A DNA stretch of 64,000 nucleotides, taken from Flavobacteriales bacterium (lineage in GTDB: Bacteria; Bacteroidota; Bacteroidia; Flavobacteriales; Schleiferiaceae). A program made the position numbers and the translations under genes. Within the stretch, counting starts at the first letter, position 1. Each line of letters begins with the position of its first letter. The notes under the pieces are model-generated. The model searched no databases and was not told the origin of the DNA. It saw nothing but the letters and a program-made list of their open reading frames with translations. Below are positions 17,087 through 26,700 of the stretch, one piece after another. The stretch is from assembly GCA_017795025.1 (NCBI GenBank), contig CP051243.1:2938897-3002896 (forward strand), written 5' to 3'.

Positions 17087-17106
17087 AAATGGAATTAAAT
17101 AAAGGT

Positions 17107-20100
17107 TTACGCTAAACCAAGTGGGCGTAAAGCGTCCACATAGCGTTTGTAAATTTCATCCTGACTTAAGCCTTGCTGGTCGCCCTGATATTCGAATTGA
17201 TTCACCAATTGAACAATCATTCGGAAATAGTTAGCTGCCTCGTTCATATCTCTTTGAATGAGCTTACGGTCGCTTCCTTTAAACTGACCGTAGTAAGCTA
17301 ATTCCTCTTCCAAGCGATCGGCAAAGGTGAGCAGGATTTCTCGGGCTTCTGCCTTAGCATCTGCCTCATAATAGCCTTCAATGATATTGAACATGAAGTA
17401 GTCGAAAGCATACTTCTCTTCCGGCATTTTTTCCATGGCTCTAGACAAAACTTTAAGTGCTTTGTCCTTTTGACCACGAGCGGCCAGGTCTTTGGCCAAG
17501 CGTCCGTAGATGTTACGCAAGTTGTAAATGGTACGACGGTTTGTTTCATCAAGGTATACTCCCGGTACTTCCATGTTTCCTAGAGAGAACTTGTTCATCA
17601 GGTTGTCGTACATCACGTCGCTGGCAATTTTACCAAAGTCGGGCGAGTCTCCCTGACGTTTGTTTTCTACCGGTACAAAGCGGTAGGCCAAGCCTTCTAA
17701 TTGGAAGTAATCATCCAGCCAGAAGAAGCTCTTACTGCTGTTTCCTACCGTTACGCTAAAGTAAATGGGTCGACTCCAATCGTTATTGGCAATAAGATCG
17801 ATTACCATAAGATCACGTTTGCTAAGTACATTGGTTTTAAGGTTCCAATCGATATGGTCTACAATGCGTCCAGTGTCTTCTGGCAATACGGCATTATTGG
17901 CCAATACTTGCTCCTTATCAATGTCGATTCGCAATTTACGTACAGGGTAGTACATCAGTTCCTTGCTGTTACCGTAAGGTTTCCAAAGGTTCTGACCGTC
18001 GTCTAATTTAACCCATTCGATAAAGGTGCTTACCGGCCAACGACCGCTACGACGCAATTCTTTAGGTGGGAAATAAAGTACATCGCGGGTACCTTGCTTG
18101 TATTGATCGTGCTCAAAGCTAAAGGGCACAGGTTCGGCTTCGTAAACTGCACGCTTGGCTTGATCAATGTACCAGTCGGTATTTAATAAGGAGAGGTTAA
18201 TTACCCGCACATCGGTCCGATAGCCTTCAATTTCCTGGGCATACCAGAGCGGGAAAGTGTCATTATCGCCATTTGTAAATAAGATGGCATTGGGTTTACA
18301 CGAATCGAGGTAAGCAAAGGCGATATCGCGGGCTACATAGCGGTTACTACGATCGTGGTCGTCCCAGTTTTGAGCCGCCATCAATCCCGGTACTGCCACT
18401 AGGCTTATAGCCGTGATTCCACCGGCAATCGCCGTTTTTTGCTTATTGATAAATTCAAAGATTGCCAGTACGCCTAAGCCAATCCAAATGGAGAAGGCAT
18501 AGAAAGAACCCACATAGGCGTAGTCCCTTTCTCGTGGTTCAAATGGTTTATGATTTAGGTACACGGCAATGGCCAAACCTGTGAACAGGAAGAATAAGGA
18601 GACCACCCAGGCATCATTACTCGCGCGCTGGTATTGGAATACTAAGCCAATTAAGCCGAGGATTAGGGGTAGCATGAAGTACACATTACGCGCCGGATTA
18701 TTTTCGGCATGATAGTGCAAATTGCTTTGCGGCCCGAGGCGTGCTTCATCAATAAAGGGAATTCCCGAAATCCAGTTTCCTTTGGTGTATTCAAAGCGGT
18801 GTTGCTCGTCGTTCTGACGACCGGCAAAGTTCCACATGAAGTAGCGCCACCACATGTGACCAACCTGGTATTCGAGGAACCAAGAAATGTTTTTCGCTAA
18901 AGGAATGGGGATGGGTTTACTTTGGTCGGGTCGTCCACGCGCATCCGTTTCATAGCCTTTTACGCCGGCATGCTGCTGGTAATTTTGCACTGAGTTAGGA
19001 TCGTCGTTCCACATCCGTGGGAAAAAGCCTACAAACTCAGGATCAAATACGCGTACGGAGCCTTTACGGTCGTCGCTAATTACGTATTTCCCGCTTTCAT
19101 CATCACGACGGTAAACGGGGTTTCCGTCTTCGAAGTCGATAACCGGCGCATTAAAAGACTGACCGTAAAATACCGGGAAGTCGCCATATTGCTCACGCTT
19201 GTAGTAGGCGAGCAGTGACATCGCATCTTCGGGGTTGTTCTCATCGATAGGCGTGTTTGCATTGGAGCGCACCGCCAAGGTGATGAAGGTAGAGTACCCG
19301 AGGATGATGAATAGAACGGAAAGAATTAAGGTGTTCCAAATTGGGGTATCCAGTTTACGGGTATAGTTCAATCCGTAAGCAGCTCCACCACCAATAAGGA
19401 GAAGGGTAAAGATGGTACCACTGTTAAAGGGAAGCCCAATACTATTTACCATAAAGATCTCCAGCTTGCCAAAGGTCCAAAGCACAAAAGGTATGATGGC
19501 GGAGAAAATCATCCCAAGAATGAGGATGCCGATAATATTGTAGAAGATAAATTTAGAGGGACTGATTTTGCTGTCCATCTTATAGAAATATACCATTACG
19601 ATGGCCGGAATGGTAAGGAATACCAGAATGTGAACACCAATAGAAAGGCCAATCATGTAGGCAATGAAAATCAGCCAACGGTGGGCGCGGCTGCTATGAT
19701 CAATTTCTTGTTCCCATTTTAAGATGGCCCAAAAGGCGATGGCAGTAAAGAGGGAAGACATGGCGTAAACCTCACCTTCAACGGCCGAGAACCAAGCGCT
19801 ATCGCTAAAAGTGTAGGCCAAGGCACCTACTGCTGCGGCACCTAATAGGGCTAAAACACGGGAGTCGTTGAGTTCCCCGTATTTTAAAATCATTTTACGA
19901 CCCAATGCGGTAATGGTCCAGAAAAGGAAAAGTACCGTAAAGGAACTGGCTAAGGCCGAAAGGAGGTTCACCATCATCGCCTGACGGGTTACATCTCCAA
20001 AGGCAAATTGAGAAGCGAAGTTCCCCATTAATTGGAAGAGTGGGGCACCGGGAGGGTGACCTACTTGAAGTTTTACCGAAGTGGCGATGTATTCGCCACA

Positions 20101-20208
20101 ATCCCAAAAACTTACCGTGGGCTCAATGGTAATAAAGTAAGTTACTGTGGCGATGGCGAAAACCAGCCATCCCAACAAGTTGTTCAGTTTCTTGTAATTG
20201 GAAAGCAT
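17107..20208 (-). CDS. DUF2723 polytopic membrane protein with TPR-like C-terminus
   Basis: A 1033-residue protein. The first helix is followed by the DUF2723 signature FWDCGEYIATSVKLQVGHPPG, which resembles the first loop of GT-C glycosyltransferases. About ten to twelve membrane helices run to about residue 600. A large soluble region follows (about 610-1033), and its last part (about 880-1000) reads as TPR-like helices (KALKVLSRAMEKMPEEKYAF). From memory, DUF2723 has been linked to protein O-glycosylation in Bacteroidota; I treat that as inference. The gene stands alone on the minus strand with its own terminator. Confidence 0.8.
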   Translation of the reverse strand: MLSNYKKLNNLLGWLVFAIATVTYFITIEPTVSFWDCGEYIATSVKLQVGHPPGAPLFQLMGNFASQFAFGDVTRQAMMVNLLSALASSFTVLFLFWTITALGRKMILKYGELNDSRVLALLGAAAVGALAYTFSDSAWFSAVEGEVYAMSSLFTAIAFWAILKWEQEIDHSSRAHRWLIFIAYMIGLSIGVHILVFLTIPAIVMVYFYKMDSKISPSKFIFYNIIGILILGMIFSAIIPFVLWTFGKLEIFMVNSIGLPFNSGTIFTLLLIGGGAAYGLNYTRKLDTPIWNTLILSVLFIILGYSTFITLAVRSNANTPIDENNPEDAMSLLAYYKREQYGDFPVFYGQSFNAPVIDFEDGNPVYRRDDESGKYVISDDRKGSVRVFDPEFVGFFPRMWNDDPNSVQNYQQHAGVKGYETDARGRPDQSKPIPIPLAKNISWFLEYQVGHMWWRYFMWNFAGRQNDEQHRFEYTKGNWISGIPFIDEARLGPQSNLHYHAENNPARNVYFMLPLILGLIGLVFQYQRASNDAWVVSLFFLFTGLAIAVYLNHKPFEPRERDYAYVGSFYAFSIWIGLGVLAIFEFINKQKTAIAGGITAISLVAVPGLMAAQNWDDHDRSNRYVARDIAFAYLDSCKPNAILFTNGDNDTFPLWYAQEIEGYRTDVRVINLSLLNTDWYIDQAKRAVYEAEPVPFSFEHDQYKQGTRDVLYFPPKELRRSGRWPVSTFIEWVKLDDGQNLWKPYGNSKELMYYPVRKLRIDIDKEQVLANNAVLPEDTGRIVDHIDWNLKTNVLSKRDLMVIDLIANNDWSRPIYFSVTVGNSSKSFFWLDDYFQLEGLAYRFVPVENKRQGDSPDFGKIASDVMYDNLMNKFSLGNMEVPGVYLDETNRRTIYNLRNIYGRLAKDLAARGQKDKALKVLSRAMEKMPEEKYAFDYFMFNIIEGYYEADAKAEAREILLTFADRLEEELAYYGQFKGSDRKLIQRDMNEAANYFRMIVQLVNQFEYQGDQQGLSQDEIYKRYVDALRPLGLA

Positions 20209-20327
20209 CCTCTTGAATTTGTTGCTGCGGGCGAATTTATGAAATAAAGCAAGTTAGGCCGTGTCAATATCTTGTTAAAGCCTAGAAAGCTTTATTCCGG
20301 AAAAAAATCAATTCCCTTAATTTTTTA

Positions 20328-20359
20328 TTTGCGGGAATAAAATGAGCAACTTACTTTTG
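20328..20359 (+). promoter_or_regulatory. Full Bacteroidota promoter of tRNA-Gln
   Basis: TTTG at 20328-20331, a 20-base spacer and TACTTTTG at 20352-20359 match TTTG-N19/20-TAnnTTTG. The predicted start near 20365 lies 13 bases before the tRNA. This is the clearest housekeeping promoter in the window. Confidence 0.75.
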
Positions 20360-20377
20360 CCCTCCCAAAATGAACGA

Positions 20378-20449
20378 TGCCCCATCGTCTAATTGGCAGG
20401 ACAGCTGGTTTTGGTCCAGTCAGTCGAGGTTCGAGTCCTCGTGGGGCAA
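20378..20449 (+). tRNA. tRNA-Gln (anticodon TTG)
   Basis: The acceptor stem pairs TGCCCCA (20378-20384) with TGGGGCA (20442-20448). The anticodon loop TTTTGGT gives anticodon TTG, which reads CAA/CAG glutamine codons. The T-arm contains GGTTCGAGTCC. The 3' CCA is not encoded. A perfect hairpin terminator follows. Confidence 0.92.
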
Positions 20450-20460
20450 CAAAGACAAAA

Positions 20461-20489
20461 AGTCCGAACGTGAGTTCGGACTTTTTTTA
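20461..20489 (+). terminator. Terminator of tRNA-Gln
   Basis: AGTCCGAAC (20461-20469) pairs perfectly with GTTCGGACT (20474-20482) around a GTGA tetraloop, followed by seven T residues. Confidence 0.9.
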
Positions 20490-21149
20490 TGCCCAAAAGC
20501 TTCCCGAGCTTGCTCGAAGGGAGCGGCTTGGGCATAAAAAAAGGAGGCCAGGCGCAGCCGCGGCCTTTTTGTCTTTGGGTAAACTGCCAAATGCATTAGG
20601 ACCGACCGCAGGGAGAATCCTCGTGGGAAGCTTCCCGAGCTTGCTCGAAGGGAGCGGCTTGGGCATAAAAAAAGGAGGCCAGGCGCAGCCGCGGCCTTTT
20701 TGTCTTTGGGTAAACTGCCAAATGCATTAGGACCGACCGCAGGGAGAATCCTCGTGGGAAGCTTCCCGAGCTTGCTCGAAGGGAGCGGCTTGGGCATAAA
20801 AGAAGGAGGCCAGGCGCAGCCGCGGCCTTTTTGTCTTTGGGTAAACTGCCAAATGCATTAGGACCGACCGCAGGGAGAATCCTCGTGGGAAGCTTCCCGA
20901 GCTTGCTCGAAGGGAGCAGCTTGGGCATAAAAAGGAGGCAAGGCACAGCCGTGGCCTTTTTGTTTTTGGGTAAACTGCCAAATGCATTAGGACCGACCGC
21001 AGGGAGAATCCTCGTGGGAAGATTCCCGAGCTTGCTCGAAGGGAGCGGCTTGGGCCTAAAAAAAGGAGGCCAGGCGCAGCCGCGGCCTTTTTGTCTTTGG
21101 GTAAACTGCCAAATGCATTAGGACCGACCGCAGGGAGAATCCTCGTGGA
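20490..21149 (+). repeat. Five-copy ~131-bp tandem repeat carrying a tRNA-Gln 3' end tail
   Basis: Copies are anchored at 20500, 20631, 20762, 20893 and 21022, giving periods of 131, 131, 131 and 129. Each copy has three parts: a hairpin (CCCGAGC TT GCTCG), a GC-rich hairpin flanked by an A-run and a T-run (GGCC...GGCC, terminator-like on both strands), and a tail ending in TCCTCGTGGG. That 10-mer is identical to bases 20436-20445 in the tRNA. The tails lie at 20618, 20749, 20880 and 21009, and the last at 21140 ends TCCTCGTGGA. Copy 4 is the most diverged. The open reading frames through it are repeat artefacts. The family is not recognised. Confidence 0.85.
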
Positions 21150-21203
21150 CTGCTTCTCTACCCGTACGGCTTCCCAAACTTTAGTAAATCACGCTTGCGC
21201 TTT

Positions 21204-21211
21204 TAATTTTG
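21204..21211 (+). promoter_or_regulatory. -7 box just after the repeat block
   Basis: TAATTTTG matches TAnnTTTG. An ATG follows at 21222. It may drive the short frame described next or be a remnant. Confidence 0.35.
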
Positions 21212-21221
21212 TACTTCCTTC

Positions 21222-21501
21222 AATGGCAATGTTGCCAAAAAATGCCATGCTTATTCCTCAACTCTGCGGCAAGCTAAGCGCAAGGACCTCTGCTTCCTTC
21301 CGTAACTTTTTATCGCGTCTTCCTTAAGAAATCTAAAAAACCTCAAGAGCTTTTTAAAAAAAGTACTTGAGGTTTTTCCCAAAAGCCCAAGAGGATTTTG
21401 AAAAAGCCCTTGAGCTTTTGATAGGTCCTTCCCTTGATAAGGAGACTTTTATAAGCTTGATGCGGCAATTTACTGCTGTACGAATGATGAAGGCTTACTA
21501 A
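21222..21501 (+). pseudogene. Possible decayed small gene after the repeat array
   Basis: A 34-residue frame (MAMLPKNAMLIPQL..., 21222-21326) follows a -7 box. A second frame then gives ...TFYRVFLKKSKKPQELFKK and is cut at 21370. A third frame, open from 21358, gives YLRFFPKAQEDFEKALELL... and ends at 21501 after RQFTAVRMMKAY. The second and third frames share a Lys/Glu-rich helical character and meet at an A-run, as expected after a frameshift. I cannot name a parent protein. It may equally be non-coding; apart from this, 21150-21610 shows nothing else. Confidence 0.28.
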
Positions 21502-21610
21502 ACTAGCTCGATTTCAGAAGTCAAGCATAAACTATTTAAGCATTGGGTTTTTCCTTTAAGTCATATCGATTAAAGCAATCCCCAATCCCCTTCATCTATT
21601 CGCAATCCTT

Positions 21611-21618
21611 TAATTTCG
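21611..21618 (+). promoter_or_regulatory. -7 box of the PLP-enzyme gene
   Basis: TAATTTCG is one base from TAnnTTTG and lies 20 bases before the ATG at 21639. It sits inside an upstream extension of the frame and so supports the shorter start. Confidence 0.45.
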
Positions 21619-21638
21619 TCGCTCTAAAAACGAGAAGC

Positions 21639-23480
21639 ATGATGAACTCCCAATTGCAGCAATACCTTCTAAAAATTGTAGAAAATTGTCCTCAGGACTG
21701 GTTAAGCCTAACCACCCATCGATTGGATATCTATAATGAGGAGCAAGCCAAAACGGAGTTTCTTAGCGTTCTAGAGCGTTTGTATCAATCGGGGGCTGCA
21801 AGCTCGGAACAGCTAGCCGCTTTACCCACCGCCTACGATTATATCCGTTTGGGACATCCCCTGTCTTCAGTTTTAGAATGGGCTTTGGCCAAACATCTTG
21901 GTTTAAACGCCGCTCAAGTAATCGCCTTCGATTCGCGCAGCATGCCCTTGCTGGCCATCTTGCGTCATAACGCCCTACAAGGACGAAAAACCCGAATTTA
22001 TTATCAGGCACAGTTGCCCAATTACCTCGACTTCCAAAGCCTTCGCTCAGTGTATCAATATGAAGCCGAACTTAAAGACTACGCGACATTCGATTCCCAA
22101 GAAAACTTCGAGGGGAGCACCGTATTGATATCTAAAAATGAGGGTTTAAGTGATATTCAGCTTCCGCAAGGCATCGACTTCTTTTTATCGCTACAGGGAT
22201 CAAGAGGAAGTATCCTCGTACAAAATGGGGATTTGAACCGGGAGTATATCGGCGCTATTCAACATGTACGTCGCCGCGAAAGTATTGCTATGACCCCCAC
22301 CAACTGCTTCGACAGTTTAGAGTTCTGGCTCAATAATAAAGTTGCGTCAGGAGCGGCTGATAGTGAGGCCCATTTGCAATCGGTTCGCGCCACGATTAAA
22401 GAGATTACGGGGGCGCCGTCTAAGGCCTTAGTGGCTTCTAGCGGATTATCCATGCAGTATGCCATTATGATGGGCTTAATTGATGCGGCCTGGCAGGCTC
22501 ATCCTGAAAAGGAAATAAAAATCATTGTGCCCCCCAATTGCTACGGTGGAACCAATGACCAGGCGCGCAGGGTGGCAGCAAGCCTAAAGGGTGTGTCGGT
22601 TATGGACCTTCCGGTAGATGGAGACAATGATATGGTGCAAAGTACCGAGCAGGTTTTGCAAGCTTGTGCGGAGCTTGATGCGGTGCCCTTAATTATCGCC
22701 GAAATTCCAACCAACCCGAGGGTAGAGGTGCCTAATTTGGAAGATCTGAGACAGGCATTAGCGAGGGAACGCCAAACGCCATCTGGGCAAACCGCGGTGG
22801 ATCCGGTCTTTATTTTAGATCAAACCTTTTGTCCCAATGTGCAATTTCTCAAACAAGAAGGTATCCTAGCTTCCATTCGCACCATTTCCTATGTAAGTGG
22901 CTCCAAATTTCCTAGTGGCGGAAAATGTACCGCGGGTTACTGTGTGGCCAATAAGGAGGCGGCAGAGCTTATCACGCCGATCGAGAAGCACCTACAGCTA
23001 TGTGACAATGCCGCTACACCCTTGCAATTAGCGATTTTAGCCGCTCAAATGCCCTCGATGAATAGCCGTATTAAGGACGCTTACCTAAACACGCGCGATT
23101 TTGTGAATTTCATTCAGGAACAGCTACCAGCGGCGAAGATCAATTTTGTTTCGGAAGCCTTGGCGGCAGATGGTTTTACGCCTTCGGTGTTTTCCTTGGA
23201 TTTGCCAACAAAGGGCGATAGTCCCGAGGAACGTGAGGCCTACAAAAGGAAGCTTAACCTTAAGCTTATCCAAAAAATGATTACCGAAATCCCCGAGGAT
23301 AGCAAGTACTGCGTGAGTTACGGGCAGTTAAAAGGTTGCTACTGGACCATTCCGGCCACTTCTACCCAAGGGACCACTAAGGAGGCGGATAAAGATTACA
23401 TCGCTCGGGTGTCGGTATCCCCCAATTTAGATTTGGAAAAACATAAAGCTGTATTTGCCGCTTTTGTTGCTGAATTGTAA
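21639..23480 (+). CDS. Cys/Met-metabolism-type PLP-dependent enzyme, long form
   Basis: A 613-residue cytosolic enzyme of the cystathionine gamma-synthase fold. The PLP lysine is in YVSGSKFPSGGKCTAGY. The upstream cofactor region has VASSGLSMQYAIMMGLI, followed by EIPTNPRVEVPNL and LDQTFCPN. About 180 extra N-terminal residues precede the family's usual 400-residue core; they resemble no domain I know. Family members handle sulfur amino acids by gamma- or beta-elimination or replacement; the exact reaction is not visible. I chose ATG 21639 (another ATG follows at once) over 21543 because the promoter lies between them. It stands alone, not in an operon. Confidence 0.78.
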   Translation: MMNSQLQQYLLKIVENCPQDWLSLTTHRLDIYNEEQAKTEFLSVLERLYQSGAASSEQLAALPTAYDYIRLGHPLSSVLEWALAKHLGLNAAQVIAFDSRSMPLLAILRHNALQGRKTRIYYQAQLPNYLDFQSLRSVYQYEAELKDYATFDSQENFEGSTVLISKNEGLSDIQLPQGIDFFLSLQGSRGSILVQNGDLNREYIGAIQHVRRRESIAMTPTNCFDSLEFWLNNKVASGAADSEAHLQSVRATIKEITGAPSKALVASSGLSMQYAIMMGLIDAAWQAHPEKEIKIIVPPNCYGGTNDQARRVAASLKGVSVMDLPVDGDNDMVQSTEQVLQACAELDAVPLIIAEIPTNPRVEVPNLEDLRQALARERQTPSGQTAVDPVFILDQTFCPNVQFLKQEGILASIRTISYVSGSKFPSGGKCTAGYCVANKEAAELITPIEKHLQLCDNAATPLQLAILAAQMPSMNSRIKDAYLNTRDFVNFIQEQLPAAKINFVSEALAADGFTPSVFSLDLPTKGDSPEEREAYKRKLNLKLIQKMITEIPEDSKYCVSYGQLKGCYWTIPATSTQGTTKEADKDYIARVSVSPNLDLEKHKAVFAAFVAEL

Positions 23481-23724
23481 TTTAAAAATCATTCGGAGGT
23501 CCTCAATCAGGAAAAACGGGCAGGTGAAAATCTATTTCTCGGCCTTCTACTTAGAGGGTGTTTTTTAAAGCGGTATATACCTATATGCCTCCAATCTTCA
23601 GAGTTTATCAGGGATTCAGTTTTGAAGGAATAAAAGGGCTATATGTGTTTGAGTGTCAAAAAAGTACTTTCCAAAAACTGAAGAATATTTTTACCTTGTG
23701 GGGCTAACTAACCAATCAGGCCCT

Positions 23725-26700
23725 ATGCGAAAAATTTACCTCGCTCTGCTCAGCTTAACCTGTCTGTCTGCGGCTGGTCAAATTGTTTCTGATTCTGCAA
23801 CTTCTGCGCTCGCCGTGGGGGTTCAGGATGTCAACTTTGTGCCCACAACTAATAGTATTTCTTCATGCGCTTCTACCTTAACCGTTAATGTACCTGCGGG
23901 CAATTGGGTGTATGGAGTTGATGTTTATTACACCGTAAACACCGTAGGTGGCTTTACGGGTATGTCGCCCGCCGGAATTTACTCTTACCTAGAATGTACT
24001 TCCAAAAGTGCTAAAGAAGCTCAGGTTTACCAAGGGACCATACCCACTAATGGGGCTTCCGAGAACATGTCTCGCACCAACTTGCAGTTTATTAACGGAA
24101 GCTATGCCGGGACTTCCCTCGATTTTAAGCTCCATGCCTTCGACATTGCCTTTTTTAGTAGCGGCTGCGATACCAACGACGCGAAGATTCAGGCGGGTAC
24201 CTTTAAAGTGGTGGTGCATCACGGGCCTGCGCCTACTTGTAATAAACCCAGTAATCTTGGTTCGGATTGGACCATGCACGATCGTGCTTCCTTAAACTGG
24301 ACCAGCGGTGGTGCGGCTAATTGGCAGATAGCCTATGGGGCTCCTGGCTTGGCTGCAGGAGCAGGAACTATTGTAAATGCTAGCTCCAACCCTTTTGTTC
24401 TATTTGGATTAAGCCCCAGCACGAATTACGAGTACTACGTGCGCGATAGTTGTGGTGTAAATGATGTTAGTGTTTGGGAAGGCCCTTTTAGCTTTAGCAC
24501 GCTTTGTAATCCTCAAACATTCACCACCTCATACAGTGAGGATTTTGAAGGAGCTGCTTGGACTAATGGCGCAGGTGGCACAAATGCTAATAATGCGATT
24601 GATAATTGTTGGACTCGTAACCCCGACGCACCTACAGGTGGCTTCGGTGGAGGGGCCTATGCCTGGGGGACTGGAAATGGTGGGACCCCCACTGCTAATA
24701 CAGGCCCCAGCGGCGCGCACTTGGGAAGTAAATACATTTATGCCGAGGCCAGCAGTGGACAAAACCAAGATATAGCGGTAATTACTTCCCCATTAATCGA
24801 CTTAACCGCCCTCACTACTCCCACCTTGGAGTTTTATTATCATCGTTATGGAGCTTCGGTGGGCGGATTAAAAGCTCAGGTTTGGAGTCAGAGTTTAGGT
24901 TGGACCGACGTGTGGACCAAAACGGGGTCTCAGGATCAAAGTGCCACTACGGATGCTTGGATCAAAGAAAGTATTACCCTCACCGCTTTTGTAAACGATA
25001 CTGTACGAGTGCGCTTTCGGGCCGTGCGTTCTTTTCAGCCGCAAGGCGATATGGCTATTGATGAACTGGAAATTAAAGAGGCTCCCAATTGTCCTAATCC
25101 GGCGAGCTTAAGCGTAAACGGCAGAACCACTTCCAGCGTAAGCCTAAGTTGGTCATCCGTAAACGCCAGTTCCTGGCAAGTGGAGTATGGTCCTACGGGC
25201 TTTAGTCAGGGAGCCGGCAGCTATACCGTAGTTAACAGCAATCCTGGAACGATTACCGGACTAACTTCGGGAACGGTATACGACTTTTATATACGCTCCA
25301 TTTGTGGAGGCGGGGATACCTCGGGCTGGATTGGTCCGGTAACGGCCATGCCTTATTGTGCCTCGGTGGCCGCTCCCTACTCGGAAAACTTTGATGGCAG
25401 TGGGTGGACTGCCGGTACGGGAACTTATAATGCCGCTGATGCCCTCGCCACATGTTGGTGGCGAAACCCCAATGCCGGCACTGGAGCAACCGACCCTGTG
25501 TATTGGGGCGTAAGGAGTATTCCGGGCACTACCCCCAATACTGGACCAGATCAAGATCATACCGGTGGGAATTTCGTTTATCTCGAATCCTCCGCCGGAT
25601 CTACCGGGCAAACGGCTGGTTTAGAATCTCCCCTCATCGACTTAAGTCCATTGGTTTCCCCCGAGCTGCGCTTTCATTATCATATGTATGGCAATAGCAT
25701 GGGAAGCTTACGGGTGGATATTTACGATGCTAATTCCTCTACCTGGTTTAATGGTATTTGGACCCAAAGCGGGCAGCAGCATACGGCAGCTACGGACCCC
25801 TACACCGAGGCTATCGTTGACCTTAGCCTTTTTGCCGGCGATTCTATAATTGTGCGTTTTTCGGGAATCAAGGGCAATGAACGTCGTGGCGATATGGCTA
25901 TTGATGATGTGCGGATTGATGAGGCTCCGGCCTGTCCGCAACCCACCATGCTAAGCTCGAGTAATGTAACCACCACTTCCGTAGATATTTCCTGGACCTC
26001 CGGGGGCGCCAGTAATTGGCAAATAGAGTATGGTCCAAGCGGCTTTACACCTGGTATTGGTCAGGGGACCATTGTAAACGCTTCGAGCAATCCCTACACC
26101 TTGAATTTGGGGAGTTCCCAAGTGTATGATATTTATGTACGCGATAGTTGCGGCTTAGGAAATGTGAGTGCCTGGACGGGCCCAGAACCGGTGTCAATGC
26201 CTTGCGGTATTGCAGTCATACCCTGGCTAGAAACCTTTGATGGCAGCAACTGGATTCCCGGGTTTGGCGGCACCAATAATGGCAACGTGATTAGCGCTTG
26301 CTGGTCGCGCCCCTCCTTTGCAAACCCCAACTTTGGTACCAATGCCGGTGGCACGGGATCGGCCAATACCGGCCCCAATGCCGATGTAAGTGGGAATGGA
26401 CAATACATCTACACCGAAGCTAGTGGCGGCGCTACTGGTCCGGGTGAGATTACCAGTCCGCAAATTATCCTGAGTAGTTCGGTGGCCAATCCAACCCTCA
26501 CCTTCTATTACCACATGTATGGTAATGCCATTGATTCCCTTTACGTAGAGATTAATAATGGCAGCGGCTGGACTCAGATTTACAGTATCGCCGGTCAACA
26601 GCAAACCTCCAATGGAGCGGCTTGGAACTTAGTACAACAGAGCTTACTTGCCTATTCGGGAGATACCGTTCAACTGCGTTTTACCGGTGTAAACAGCGGC

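Noticed and set aside
20490-21149. The tandem repeat as a CRISPR array
   Set aside because: Units are 129-131 bp and nearly identical throughout, with no unique spacers and no cas genes nearby.
20377-21327. Several long reading frames of 70-125 residues on both strands across the repeat block
   Set aside because: They share the same repeated peptide (LGKLPNALGPTAGRIL or its reverse) in shifted copies, run through the tRNA and terminators, and are a by-product of the repeats.
21543-21638. Upstream start of the PLP enzyme at 21543
   Set aside because: A -7 box lies at 21611-21618 between this start and the ATG at 21639, so the extension would not be transcribed.
23585-23707. A 40-residue frame (MPPIFRVYQGF...) before the giant adhesin
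   Set aside because: No promoter, no conservation evidence and a composition like the non-coding flank. It ends 17 bases before the adhesin start and is probably chance.
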